A stretch of DNA of 64,000 nt, from positions 2,480,001 to 2,544,000 of the forward strand of contig NZ_CP147919.1 of NCBI RefSeq assembly GCF_039645985.1, read 5' to 3'. The translations under genes and the position numbers were made by a program. The stretch's first letter is position 1; each line of letters starts with the position of its first letter. Of this stretch, positions 56,046-64,000 are shown one piece after another. Below the pieces are notes generated by a model. That model was given only the letters and a program-made list of their open reading frames with translations, was not told where the DNA came from and ran no database searches. This DNA comes from Sulfurimonas sp. HSL3-7. GTDB lineage: Bacteria; Campylobacterota; Campylobacteria; Campylobacterales; Sulfurimonadaceae.

Positions 56046-56810
56046 TTAGATCATGCCCCGCAGCAAGACCACCATCACGACGGAACCGAAAAGATAACCG
56101 TCGATGCGGTCAAGCGCACCGCCGTGCCCCGGCAGAAAGGTTCCGCTGTCTTTGACGCCGGCTCTGCGCTTCAGGAAACTCTCGAACAGGTCGCCGAAGA
56201 CAGCGCTCACCGCCACCGTCACGGAGACCATCACGGCAGTGTAGCCGTCCACCATTCCCATCCCGACAAAGTAGCCCAGCACCGTAGCGATACCGATACC
56301 CCCGGCAACCCCTTCCATGGTTTTGTTCGGGGAGGTATCAGAGAACTTGGTCTTGCCGAAACTTTTGCCCACGACGTAGGCGCCGACATCGGCACCCGCA
56401 ACGATCATCAGCATCCAGAAGATCGCATAGATGCCGTGATTGACATAGAGGGTCAGCATAAAGAGCATCCCGGCCGTCGGGTAGAGAAAGCCCAAAATGT
56501 TTTTCCAGTCCGTCTTCGGGTTATAGGCGTAGTAGGAAGCGCCTATCAGCGCCGAGAGCAGAAAAAGATCGTCCGCTTTCGGGTAGAAGGCAGCCGCCAT
56601 CCACAGCACACCTGCCAAAAGATAGAGGTCTTTGTTCTCCACGCCGAAAAGAGCGTTCGCCTCCTTGAAAGCCGTGATGTAGATGATACCAAGCGTCAAC
56701 CAGATGACAAAAAAGTTGTTGAAGATGCCGATCAGGATGATCGCCGCCAACAGAAGAACCGCAGTATCAATACGTTGTTTATGATCGGTGTAGAGGTTTG
56801 TGAGCGCCAT
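56046..56810 (-). CDS. cdsA: Phosphatidate cytidylyltransferase
   Basis: The 254-residue membrane enzyme makes CDP-diacylglycerol from phosphatidate and CTP, the branch point of phospholipid synthesis. It has about seven membrane helices and the C-terminal CDS signature: DLFESFLKRRAGVKDSGTFLPGHGGALDRIDGYLFG. An upstream FGKTKFSDTSPNKTMEG segment is also typical. It heads the cdsA-dxr-hydrolase-tsaD series; only here is the spacing wide. Confidence 0.94.
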   Translation of the reverse strand: MALTNLYTDHKQRIDTAVLLLAAIILIGIFNNFFVIWLTLGIIYITAFKEANALFGVENKDLYLLAGVLWMAAAFYPKADDLFLLSALIGASYYAYNPKTDWKNILGFLYPTAGMLFMLTLYVNHGIYAIFWMLMIVAGADVGAYVVGKSFGKTKFSDTSPNKTMEGVAGGIGIATVLGYFVGMGMVDGYTAVMVSVTVAVSAVFGDLFESFLKRRAGVKDSGTFLPGHGGALDRIDGYLFGSVVMVVLLRGMI

Positions 56811-56960
56811 GGTGACCCCGTGTTTTGATTAAATTTTACTATATTGCGATTATAGCAAAACATTGCTTCGCAACTTTTTTGTCCCCGGAGGCTTGCTAAG
56901 TTCAGTAGCCGATGCCTAGGTATTGTCTTTATATAAAACTTGATAGATATATTGTCACTT

Positions 56961-57010
56961 TTTACGATGCGACATTTAGTGTCGCCCTGCATTACACTTT
57001 AGTGTTTTAT
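56961..57010 (-). repeat. Dispersed leader element, copy 2
   Basis: A 50-bp segment nearly identical to 57561-57610 (two differences by eye). It contains two adjacent hairpins: GCGACA-TTTAG-TGTCGC (56969-56985) and ACACT-TT-AGTGT (56994-57005). A related element forms the msrA leader at 37371-37403. Confidence 0.8.
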
Positions 57011-57429
57011 CTTCTTGCTAGCGCAAGAAGAAAAGCTAACGAAAAAGAAGAAAAGCCAAGTGAACCTGCCTGAACTTTACACTTGGCTGACTCCGCCCGT
57101 TGCCGGACCTTCGTCCGGTCAACCTAATACTTCCGACTAACAAACGATACACCCCCGCGTATTAAGACATTTTGAACCGTGTTGAACGTTTTGTTTTCCG
57201 TGCAATGAGGCCTAGCCGAATTGAAAAGCGTCAGCTTTTAAAGTCAAATCAATGCGTCACCGCTTGGCTCTTTTCGAAACATATGCAGAGCTGACTGAAA
57301 TAAGAGGAAATACGTTAAAAAAAACACTTTGTCTGAGCGAAGCGAGTTAGGGGTTTTTAGGAAGGGAACGAGTGAAAGGAAGGTACCCGATAGCCTGTCG
57401 GGCTCGAAGCCGTTTCGAGAGCTTTTTTG

Positions 57430-57459
57430 CTTACTTTTTTTGCGGTGTAAAAAAGTAAG
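57430..57459. repeat. 11-bp hairpin CTTACTTTTTT/AAAAAAGTAAG
   Basis: CTTACTTTTTT (57430-57440) pairs perfectly with AAAAAAGTAAG (57449-57459) around TGCGGTGT. It ends a repeat-like block that begins near 57,340 (GAGCGAAGCGAG). Blocks of this kind occur as dispersed intergenic repeats in several proteobacteria; I cannot say more from one copy. Confidence 0.5.
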
Positions 57460-57560
57460 GGGACTAGTCAGTACAATTTGTTACTTCTAACATCTACACA
57501 ACAATATTCTATACCTATTTTCTTCTTTTGAATATTTTTTGATAGCTGGTATTCAACTTT

Positions 57561-57610
57561 TTTACGATGTGGCATTTAGTGTCGCCCTGCATTACACTTT
57601 AGTGTTTTAT
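57561..57610 (-). repeat. Dispersed leader element, copy 3
   Basis: The second copy in the gene-poor kilobase differs from copy 2 at C57570T and A57572G by eye. In the forward strand these give G-T wobble pairs in the first stem (GTGGCA/TGTCGC), so pairing is largely kept. The ACACT/AGTGT hairpin is identical. Confidence 0.8.
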
Positions 57611-57812
57611 ACTCTGCTCGTCCAGAGAAAGAACCTTGAGGAAAAACCTTGAGGAAGAACAGAGAAGACGATACCCTCCGGCCAAAAGTCACTGTCATTA
57701 CTTTCACCTTCTCCCGGTAGCATTCCGTCATTTCTGCTGGAATTAGTGTTATGACATACAAAAATTCTCTTCTAAATTTTTAGACATCAGCAGCCTTCCT
57801 TGTTTCCGTACT

Positions 57813-58019
57813 TCAGTACTTCTCAATGTCTACTGTCTTGTAGTCGGTGTAATGGACGTTGGCGCCGTCTTGTATCTTCACATTTCGACGCTGGGTGTAG
57901 TCCACCAGACAGGTGCCGTTTTCGAACATGGTAAAGTCCACGCAGATCCCTGACGCTTCGTGGATGACGCTTTCAGGGGTGTTCTTTTTGTCGGTAACGA
58001 GAAGGACATGGACTGAGGG
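57813..58019 (-). pseudogene. Relic copy of the 3' end of the NFACT gene
   Basis: About 207 bases match the last part of the NFACT gene at 62306-62512 with roughly 86% identity and no gaps in the portion compared. The reading frame remains open to the same TGA, and the translation (PESVIHEASGICVDFTMFEN, then VDYTQRRNVKIQDGANVHY) differs from NFACT at only about nine of 66 residues. It lacks the rest of the gene and any start. It marks the left edge of the accessory segment whose right edge is the genuine NFACT gene. Confidence 0.85.
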
Positions 58020-58042
58020 TCAAAGCATAACGAGGTCAGCTA

Positions 58043-59182
58043 TTATTCTAACTTTTTCAGTATTTCAAAGACTGCTGTACTCATATTATACTGTGTACAG
58101 GTAGCCACGTTTCCATATGTTTGACTTGCTATATATTCTAAAGAATGATAGCCTCCGGATGTATCATCGAATGTATAAGCCGTACATCCATTTCTATTAT
58201 AATGCGGCGTAGTTGTTCGAAGGTCCCAACCACTGATAGGACATTCAAGTTTTTTTGTCTGTTCATTATAAACTTTTTCCACACGATTCCTAGCGTCTGT
58301 CATAATAAATTCTTCTATGTTGAAACTACCGTCTTTCTTTGACCCATAAATCTCCACACGCAGATCCGTGTCACTCTCTTGAGGGCAGATAAATCCGATC
58401 CAGCGAAAATGTAAATACGCACTGCAACTATTTTCATCTAATGCATTCACGGCATTTTTAAGACCAAGACTAATCTTATCAACCGTTGCATCATAAGGAT
58501 TATTCAAGTAGGAGTTTACAAACGTATGCCCAAACCCCTCTGCGTTCCCGGGTAGACTTCCGGGTACAGTATTGATAACGAAGTCATTGAAAAGAGTCGT
58601 ATACTCGCCGCCGCTTGCAATATTATCTGCCGGCGTAGCAACGGCAACATTTCTGAAGTGTTGTCTCTCGTCATCGCTTAAGAGGGCATATATCTTATTG
58701 GCAAAGAGGTTTCCTTGGGAGTGGGAGACCAGCAATACGTTGTGTTTTTGGTTGAAGCTCTCTGTCTGATATTTTTCATACATAGCATCGGTATCACCGT
58801 CAGACTGCGAAATGATCATTTTAAGATCATCTAAAAAACCGTCTTCAGTAAGACTGCCGTCCAAAAGACGGGCGACAAACGTGAAGTAGCCTTCACTGAT
58901 CTGACCGCTTTCAAAGAGTTGCCAGTAGCTCTCTATGAGATCGGTTAGTGCTCCGTGCGTCTTGTTATGTGCATATTTGAAATCGTAAGTCACTTTTTCA
59001 TCTGCTAGTGTAAACTTGTCTGGGTTCCGGTCTTGCATGAACTTTTTTAATTTATCTCTTGAAATTTGTGCTTGAGTTAAAGAGTTCCAAACCCCATTTC
59101 CAAAATAGACGTCAAGCAGACAAGAGTTTGTACTTGCAAACAGTGTTAAATTAAAAAGCAGTATCAGCACTATTTTTCTCAT
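58043..59182 (-). CDS. Secreted serine-hydrolase-like protein (intact copy)
   Basis: The 379-residue protein has a signal peptide (KIVLILLFNLTLFAST), a conserved N-terminal segment LDVYFGNGVWNS, a helical domain (about 35-140) and an alpha/beta-hydrolase-like core: VLLVSHSQGNLFANKIY places a nucleophile-like Ser155 in SHSQG, followed by VAVATPADNIASG. GFGHTFVNSYL supplies a possible catalytic His. The C-terminal quarter is Cys-containing. The overall family is unnamed to me; lipase or peptidase activity is inference. It starts 11 nt after the Ig-like gene with TAGGAG before the ATG and is predicted to be exported. Confidence 0.78.
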   Translation of the reverse strand: MRKIVLILLFNLTLFASTNSCLLDVYFGNGVWNSLTQAQISRDKLKKFMQDRNPDKFTLADEKVTYDFKYAHNKTHGALTDLIESYWQLFESGQISEGYFTFVARLLDGSLTEDGFLDDLKMIISQSDGDTDAMYEKYQTESFNQKHNVLLVSHSQGNLFANKIYALLSDDERQHFRNVAVATPADNIASGGEYTTLFNDFVINTVPGSLPGNAEGFGHTFVNSYLNNPYDATVDKISLGLKNAVNALDENSCSAYLHFRWIGFICPQESDTDLRVEIYGSKKDGSFNIEEFIMTDARNRVEKVYNEQTKKLECPISGWDLRTTTPHYNRNGCTAYTFDDTSGGYHSLEYIASQTYGNVATCTQYNMSTAVFEILKKLE

Positions 59183-59193
59183 GATTCCAGCTC

Positions 59194-60396
59194 CTACAAT
59201 TCATCTATGTTGGTTTCACACTGGCTTTTTGTCTGCAGTGTTGCGGTCGAAGTGAAAACTCGTCCCGCTAATGTGAAATCGTATTGATAGTAAGTTTTCA
59301 AACGCATTCTCGTGTTAAATACTTTATCTTGTAACATACTAAAAAATGTGCCCATACCATCTTGAAAAGGCAGCTTTTTGGAGTACCCATACCAAGTCCA
59401 ACAGTCTAATGATGCAGTCATCATCTTTTGCACTTTATCATCCTTGTTGGAAGGATCACTCAATGCCATTTGATTTGCTTTAGCAGTTTGCATACCGATA
59501 GCCCTCTCGATTTTCGGATACCCGTTAAGTATCTCCATCTCCAGATAGATCCACCGCTCCACATCGTCTCGTACACCGTTGTTATTCACGTCGATACCTA
59601 ACAGTGTCACGTTGTTGAGTGCCTCGTCCGGTTCAGGCGGCAGACGGTGGTTGTCAACGACTTTATAGACGTTAATGTTGAGCGTTTCGGCAACAGCACT
59701 ATTGTATGCAGCAGTAAGCTGAGCGCTTCCTTCGCTCTGCGCTACAATCATGTTGTCTTCAACTTTGGCTACCGAGCTGTCTGAGCTCTCCCAGCTTACT
59801 TTGTCAGTGACATCTTCTGTTGTGTTATCATCAAAGAATGCCGTAACAGTAACAGGGACAGTCTCGCTTTCATTCAAGTCCGTCGTTTTTGTCGTAATAT
59901 TCAGTGACGTAACTTTTATTGCATTTTCTGCAACGCTGAAACTGTATTTTATGCGTTTGCTAACCAGGGGAACATCTTCATAACATATGTGCTGATCAAA
60001 CCAGCCAAATTGTTTATGCATAAACAATTTTGAATAGTTCCATATACTATTACAAGGTTGTTTTTCACTGCCTTCAAGTTTCAGAGGCAGAAGCTTAACG
60101 CTATGCAAACCTGCCAGCAGAGAAGAGTATGGAGTAAACACTATACTCTGTCTATCTGTACTTAATGTCGCTTCACCTTCTACTCTTTTGTTGTTATTGC
60201 TAACGACAAATGTATTTTTTTTGAGCTTGTATTCAGCTATCTCTCTGTCAAACATTATCAGAATTTGGACCTTCGGGCTCACCTCCGTTGCAGAGACAGA
60301 CGGGCTTACCTTTACAAGGTGTTCTTGGACGGCACCTTGGCCTGCAAACAGTGATACAGCGAAAAGGAGCAGACCTGAAAAGAAGAATTTCAACAC
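59194..60396 (-). CDS. Secreted Ig-like/EF-hand-like protein, copy B
   Basis: The 400-residue exported protein (signal LKFFFSGLLLFAVSLFAG) has an N-terminal Big_5/SbsA-like domain (about 24-108, PKVQILIMFDREI...IVFTP), a Big_2-like domain (about 158-245, SLNITTKTTDLNESE to GSAQLTA), an EF-hand-like loop DVNNNGVRDDVE (269-280, calcium binding likely) and a helical Cys-containing tail (CWTWYGY; QCETNIDEL end). Start GTG 60396 has AAGGAAAC upstream. It is followed 11 nt later by the hydrolase gene; the pair forms one unit. Role unknown; adhesion or a partner of the hydrolase is inference. Confidence 0.78.
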   Translation of the reverse strand: MLKFFFSGLLLFAVSLFAGQGAVQEHLVKVSPSVSATEVSPKVQILIMFDREIAEYKLKKNTFVVSNNNKRVEGEATLSTDRQSIVFTPYSSLLAGLHSVKLLPLKLEGSEKQPCNSIWNYSKLFMHKQFGWFDQHICYEDVPLVSKRIKYSFSVAENAIKVTSLNITTKTTDLNESETVPVTVTAFFDDNTTEDVTDKVSWESSDSSVAKVEDNMIVAQSEGSAQLTAAYNSAVAETLNINVYKVVDNHRLPPEPDEALNNVTLLGIDVNNNGVRDDVERWIYLEMEILNGYPKIERAIGMQTAKANQMALSDPSNKDDKVQKMMTASLDCWTWYGYSKKLPFQDGMGTFFSMLQDKVFNTRMRLKTYYQYDFTLAGRVFTSTATLQTKSQCETNIDEL

Positions 60397-60509
60397 TTTA
60401 GTTTCCTTTTGTTATAAAATATTATTGTATGTTTGCAGAAAAATTATAATATACAACTTAAAGGTGGCATAATATGTTCATTGAAGAAAGGAGGGAAAAC
60501 TTTTTAATA

Positions 60510-60920
60510 CTATTCATACCTAGCATTGGTATCGCCGTCAGACTGCGAAATGATCGTTTTAAGATCATCTAAAAAACCGTCTTCGGTAAGACTGCCGTCC
60601 AAAAGACGGGCGACAAATGTGAAGTAGCCTTCACTGATCTGACCGCTTTCAAAGAGTTGCCAGTAGCTCTCTATGAGATCGGTTAGTGTTCCATACGTCT
60701 TGTTGTGTGCATATTTAAAATTGTATGTTAAACCTCTGTCCATTAATGCAAAACGTTGTACATTGTGTTTTTGCATAAAAACATCTAATTCATCTCTAGA
60801 AATTTGCACTTCTTGGACATCATTCCAGACTCCGTTTCCAAAGTAAACATCAAGCATACAAGGGTTTGTACTGGCAGACAGTGTTAAATTAAAAAGCAGT
60901 ATCAGCACTATTTTTTTCAT
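60510..60920 (-). pseudogene. Truncated copy of the secreted hydrolase
   Basis: This 136-codon frame is about 85% identical to the first 135 residues of the 58,043-59,182 hydrolase (LDVYFGNGVWN, SEGYFTFVARLLDGSLTEDG) and ends just after QSDGDTNARYE, before the SHSQG nucleophile. It begins 11 nt after copy A of the Ig-like gene with the same TAGGAG site. It has lost the catalytic half, so it is non-functional as a hydrolase unless the N-terminal domain has its own role. Confidence 0.85.
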
Positions 60921-60931
60921 GATTCCAGCTC

Positions 60932-62134
60932 CTACAATTCGTCTATTTTGGTTTCACACTGGCTTTCTAATTGCAGGCCAGGTGTTGATGTAAAAACTCT
61001 TCCAACTAACGTAGCATCATATTGCATATATGTTTTTAAACGCTCTTGTGTATTAAACACTTTATCTTTGATTAGTCGACTAAACTTTCCATGTGCCCCG
61101 TAAACATGAGACTTTTTTAAATAGTCATACCAAATCCAGCAGTCATGCGCAGCGGTTATCGCCTCTTGCACTTTATCATCCTTATTGAAAGGATCACTCA
61201 ATGCCATTTGGTTTGCTTTAGCTTTCTGCATACCGATAGCCCTCTCGATTTCCGGATACCCGTTAAGTATCTCCATCTCCAGATAGATCCATCTTTCCAC
61301 ATCGTCTCGTACACCGTTGTTATTCACATCGATACCTAACAGTGTCACGTTGTTGAGTGCCTCGTCCGGTTCAGGCGGCAGACGGTGGTTGTCAACGACT
61401 TTATAGACATTAATTGTCACTTCGGTCGAAATCGTGTTATTGTAGATAGCGCTAAGAAGAGCCGTACCCTCTTGCCGGGCAAAAAGTTTGCCTGTTTCTA
61501 CTGTTGCGACCGAGCTGTCTGAGCTCTCCCAGCTTGCTTTGTCAGTGACATCTTCTGTTGTATTGTCATCAAAAAATGCCGTAACAGTAACAGGGACAGT
61601 CTCGCTTTCATTCAAGTCCGTCGTTTTTGTCGTAATATTCAGTGACGTAACTTTTATTGCATTTTCTGCAACGCTGAAGCTGTAACTTACGGGCTCTGTC
61701 CTTTTGGAAACTTCCTTATAGCAGAGATCGTCACATCTCCAAGAGAAACTTTCACACAACTGCACGTTTAAACTGTTCCATAAATCCCTGCACGGTTTTT
61801 GCTCACTGCCTTGTAAACGTAAACTTGCAACGCCAACAAGATGTTCTCCCGTCTCCAAAGCAGTATCAGGCGTAAATGTTATGCTTTTTTTATCACTGCC
61901 AAGGTGTGTTGCACCTTTTATAATGAGGCCATCATGTTTTAATTTGAAGAGATCAGCTGAGAATGTTCGCGCATCGATCTCACCATCAAAAACTATCTGC
62001 ACAGATGTATTTGGATCGACGTCGGTGCTGGAAGCTGAAGGGGTTACATGCAGCAGATGTTTCTGGGTTGTCCCCTGGTCTGCATCTGCCGCAGTATTAA
62101 ATAAGAGCAGACTCGAAAGTAGAAATTTAAACAT
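60932..62134 (-). CDS. Secreted Ig-like/EF-hand-like protein, copy A
   Basis: The 400-residue paralogue of copy B has a signal peptide (FKFLLSSLLLFNTAADA), a Big_5-like domain, a Big_2-like domain, the same DVNNNGVRDDVE loop and the C-terminal QCETKIDEL. The region from about residue 155 (YSFSVAENAIKVTSLNITTK) to 330 is nearly identical to copy B, while the first 150 residues are much more divergent (for example CRDLWNSLNVQLCESFSWRCDDLC). That mosaic suggests gene conversion or fast N-terminal evolution. ATG 62134 is chosen (AAGGAAAC upstream) over an upstream start at 62167. Confidence 0.8.
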   Translation of the reverse strand: MFKFLLSSLLLFNTAADADQGTTQKHLLHVTPSASSTDVDPNTSVQIVFDGEIDARTFSADLFKLKHDGLIIKGATHLGSDKKSITFTPDTALETGEHLVGVASLRLQGSEQKPCRDLWNSLNVQLCESFSWRCDDLCYKEVSKRTEPVSYSFSVAENAIKVTSLNITTKTTDLNESETVPVTVTAFFDDNTTEDVTDKASWESSDSSVATVETGKLFARQEGTALLSAIYNNTISTEVTINVYKVVDNHRLPPEPDEALNNVTLLGIDVNNNGVRDDVERWIYLEMEILNGYPEIERAIGMQKAKANQMALSDPFNKDDKVQEAITAAHDCWIWYDYLKKSHVYGAHGKFSRLIKDKVFNTQERLKTYMQYDATLVGRVFTSTPGLQLESQCETKIDEL

Positions 62135-62305
62135 ATTAAGTTTCCTTTTGTTATCAAATATTTTCATAACAACTGTAAAAACTCACTTAATGGTGGCAAA
62201 GCAGTAGATAGGGAAAAAGCTTGATTGCTTTAATGATCTTCTGGATTAGAAGAGCGGGAAGAAAGGTAAAAACAGGAAAAAGGTGTTTTCAGCACTTTGC
62301 ATTCG

Positions 62306-63634
62306 TCAGTATTTCTCGATGTCCACCGTTTTGTAATCGGTGTAGTGGACGTTGGCGCCGTCTTGTATCTTCACATTGCGGCGCTGGGTGTAATCCACCA
62401 GGTAGGTGCCGTTTTCGAACATAGTGAAGTCCACGCAGAGGCCGGCCGCTTCGTGGATGACGCTTTCGGGGATGTTCTTTTTGTCGGTCACCACGATAAC
62501 ATGGGCGGAAGGGCGGTCGCGCATATGGAACCAGATATCCTTCGCCCTCGCCTGCTCCAGCAGTGCGATGTTCCCCTTTTCGCTTTTTCCCAGCAGCACC
62601 TTGTAGCCTTCGACCCAGAAGACTTCGTACGATTCATTGGGCTTCTCTTTTTTCATCTGCTGTCTCGGCGGAAACAGCAGATTGATCGCGGCAACATCTT
62701 TGGCATTTTCGATGATATTCAAAAAGTGTTTCAGGTGTTTGATCTTCCCATCAAGACTCTCGCGTTCGATGTGAAGATTTTTCGCTTTCTGCTTCGCTTT
62801 TTTGGCCCGCTTGAAAAAGTAGTCCGAGTAGTGCGAAGGGGCGGCAACGGTGCCGTCCACCTCGACCTCGATCACGCTGCCGTCATAATCCGTCAGCTGC
62901 AGCACCTTCTGGTAGGGCTTGATATTGTGCAGATTGCTCAGCACCAGGTTGCCGTAGTGCTGATCGGCCTCGACCTCCTGCCTGAGGACCTTCTCATCAT
63001 CCAGCCCGGCGTAAAGATGCTCGAGTTTGCGGAGTTTCTTCTCTATGAAGGCGGACTTCTGCTTTTTCAGGCTGTTGAGCCGCTGCTGCTGCTCTTTGTC
63101 GCAAGTCTCGTAGAGGAAAGCCTCCACATCCTCCAGCGGGTACTCTTTGGGTGCAAAAGGGAGCGGCGGCGGCGGAACCAGCTCCTGCCCCACCTTGACG
63201 ATGCGGTACGAACTGTAGGCGTCGACATGGCGCAGCGCCTCCAGGACGACCTCATCCTCGTCAAGGATGATGACATTGGTGGTCTTTCCGGTAAACTCCA
63301 GCTGCAGGACCGTGCTCTGCGACTTGTAGGCCCCGCTGACAGAGGCCTTGATGCGGATGATCTTGTCGCCCTGGTAGAGTTCGATGCTCTCCACCTGGGC
63401 GCGGTTGAAGCGCTTGGAGAGAATGACATCGAAAGGGGCGTTGTAGACCTTGGATCGCCGGATCTCCTTGGTGCATTTGGATATATAGGCGTCGCCCTTC
63501 TGCATATTGAAGTAGAAGATGTTGTCGCGGTCAAAGACGATCTTGATGACACTGTCGCCGATGCGGTGTATCGCATTGATATGCCGGACATCCTGCATAT
63601 GGTCAACGATCTGACGGAGATGGGAAAGCTTCAT
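62306..63634 (-). CDS. NFACT-family RNA-binding protein (Rqc2/FbpA-like)
   Basis: The 442-residue protein has an N-terminal NFACT-N domain (about 1-215, LRQIVDHMQDVRHINAIHRIGDSVIKIVF), a coiled coil (about 215-260 and 320-345) and a C-terminal NFACT-R domain (about 365-440, FHMRDRPSAHVIVV ... NVKIQDGANVHYTDYKTVDIEKY). NFACT proteins bind the 50S subunit with peptidyl-tRNA; bacterial RqcH adds alanine tails during ribosome rescue. Whether this shorter homologue does so is unknown. ATG 63634 is chosen because AAGG lies 7 nt upstream. Its 3' end is duplicated at 57813-58019. Confidence 0.88.
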   Translation of the reverse strand: MKLSHLRQIVDHMQDVRHINAIHRIGDSVIKIVFDRDNIFYFNMQKGDAYISKCTKEIRRSKVYNAPFDVILSKRFNRAQVESIELYQGDKIIRIKASVSGAYKSQSTVLQLEFTGKTTNVIILDEDEVVLEALRHVDAYSSYRIVKVGQELVPPPPLPFAPKEYPLEDVEAFLYETCDKEQQQRLNSLKKQKSAFIEKKLRKLEHLYAGLDDEKVLRQEVEADQHYGNLVLSNLHNIKPYQKVLQLTDYDGSVIEVEVDGTVAAPSHYSDYFFKRAKKAKQKAKNLHIERESLDGKIKHLKHFLNIIENAKDVAAINLLFPPRQQMKKEKPNESYEVFWVEGYKVLLGKSEKGNIALLEQARAKDIWFHMRDRPSAHVIVVTDKKNIPESVIHEAAGLCVDFTMFENGTYLVDYTQRRNVKIQDGANVHYTDYKTVDIEKY

Positions 63635-63768
63635 GCGCATCCTTGGAGCTGCTGGCTGGATTTCGGGAGATGACAGACTCGAAGATTCCGTCACCGCAAT
63701 TATAGCGTAGGCTCTCTATTCGTACTGTTTTGTTATACTTTGCCCGACAAAAACATTGAGGAATCATA

Positions 63769-63945
63769 ATGAAACAACTCTTTCTTATTGCCCTCGCGGG
63801 AGGTCTGCTTCTGCTCTCGGGATGCACCAAACATGAGACGAAACAGAACCTGCACAATGTGAATGAAGGGCTTAAAAGCACCTGGAAAAAGACCAAAAAG
63901 TCTTTCAGCGAAACGACCGAAGAGTTTAAAGAAAAGACAAAATAG
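63769..63945 (+). CDS. Small lipoprotein
   Basis: A 58-residue lipoprotein: signal MKQLFLIALAGGLLLLSGC with lipobox LSGC (Cys19), then a lysine-rich helical tail (KHETKQNLHNVNEGLKSTWK ... FSETTEEFKEKTK). The size and amphipathic tail resemble entericidin-like or Lpp-like envelope peptides, but the family is not assigned. TGAGGAATCATA before the ATG supplies a ribosome-binding site, and TATACT about 35 nt upstream is a possible -10. Confidence 0.75.
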   Translation: MKQLFLIALAGGLLLLSGCTKHETKQNLHNVNEGLKSTWKKTKKSFSETTEEFKEKTK

Positions 63946-63980
63946 TCAGCTGGCACGACCAACATAGCAGGCAGTTTTGC

Positions 63981-63993
63981 TATAATTCGCAAA
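63981..63993 (+). promoter_or_regulatory. Extended -10 promoter 7 nt before a start codon at the window edge
   Basis: GCTATAAT ends at 63986 and ATG follows at 63994, again exactly 7 nt later. The reading frame (ATGTCAA) leaves the window after two codons. It is the third example of this arrangement here. Confidence 0.5.
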
Positions 63994-64000
63994 ATGTCAA

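Larger units (their letters stand above)
56811..57812. other. Gene-poor, hairpin-rich kilobase
   Basis: About 1 kb without a supportable gene. It holds two copies of the msrA-leader element (56961-57010, 57561-57610), a CCGGAC-CTTC-GTCCGG hairpin (57102-57117), CCCGATAGCCTGTCGGG near 57389, and an 11-bp hairpin at 57430-57459. Short frames are scattered but none has a ribosome-binding site and plausible protein. It adjoins the accessory segment that starts at 57,813. Confidence 0.6.

Noticed and set aside
57813-62512. An integrative element with attL/attR at the NFACT 3' end
   Set aside because: The repeats are 200 bp and 14% diverged, and no integrase or mobility gene lies between them. Old duplication or recombination fits better.
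62297-63673. A 458-codon open frame antisense to the NFACT gene
   Set aside because: It is a shadow of NFACT. The minus-strand product has clear NFACT domains and a good start.

Overview
The window is chromosomal DNA from a member of the Campylobacterota (former Epsilonproteobacteria), probably a free-living Sulfurimonas/Sulfuricurvum-like organism. The signs are the 16S/23S sequence, an rpmJ-rpsM-rpsK-rpsD-rpoA-rplQ operon, a futalosine-pathway menaquinone gene (mqnD), an LPP20 lipoprotein, histidine-kinase motifs typical of the phylum and a NarX/PilJ-like sensor. The genus is inference only. I see no IS element, prophage, integrase or CRISPR array.

Layout. 1-3,060 is the promoter-proximal part of an rrn operon on the minus strand (16S, tRNA-Ile, tRNA-Ala, truncated 23S) with a consensus promoter. 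3,144-6,654 holds a hemerythrin gene and the alpha ribosomal operon. 6,885-7,513 is a frameshifted secreted-protein gene whose intact relatives lie at 59-62 kb. 7,752-13,425 is mixed housekeeping: cvfB, ppnP, an FKBP isomerase, a Sel1 protein, ribE and mnmD. 13,585-27,173 is an assimilatory nitrate cluster: a convergent sensor kinase/response regulator pair, narK, a PP2C-kinase fusion, a porin, a four-cluster ferredoxin fused to a membrane anchor, nasA, cysG and nirA. Three transcription units in it start with the same upstream motif. 27,220-28,649 holds two small genes behind a striking in-frame LsrK/LuxS chimera.

28,769-41,816 carries envelope, transport and redox genes: an LPP20 lipoprotein, an antiporter, flavoproteins, a DUF1538-PII fusion, an msrA-DsbA-DUF420 operon, panE and lpxR. 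42,045-56,810 is largely core metabolism: metH, an AMIN/FtsB-like pair, eno-recA, mqnD-murB, two TIGR04219-like porins, tpx, tsaD, an RBBP9-like hydrolase, dxr and cdsA. recA and mqnD diverge from a perfect 16-bp inverted repeat.

56,811-57,812 is gene-poor and full of hairpins and dispersed repeats. 57,813-62,305 is an accessory segment bounded by a diverged copy of the 3' end of the neighbouring NFACT gene. It contains a duplicated two-gene unit: a secreted Ig-like/EF-hand-like protein followed by a secreted serine-hydrolase-like protein. One hydrolase copy is truncated. The window ends with NFACT, a small lipoprotein and the start of another gene.

The best candidates for undescribed biology are this two-gene secreted unit and its mode of duplication, the LsrK/LuxS chimera, the shared nitrate-cluster promoter motif, and a class of GCTATAAT promoters with the start codon exactly 7 nt downstream (probable leaderless mRNAs).
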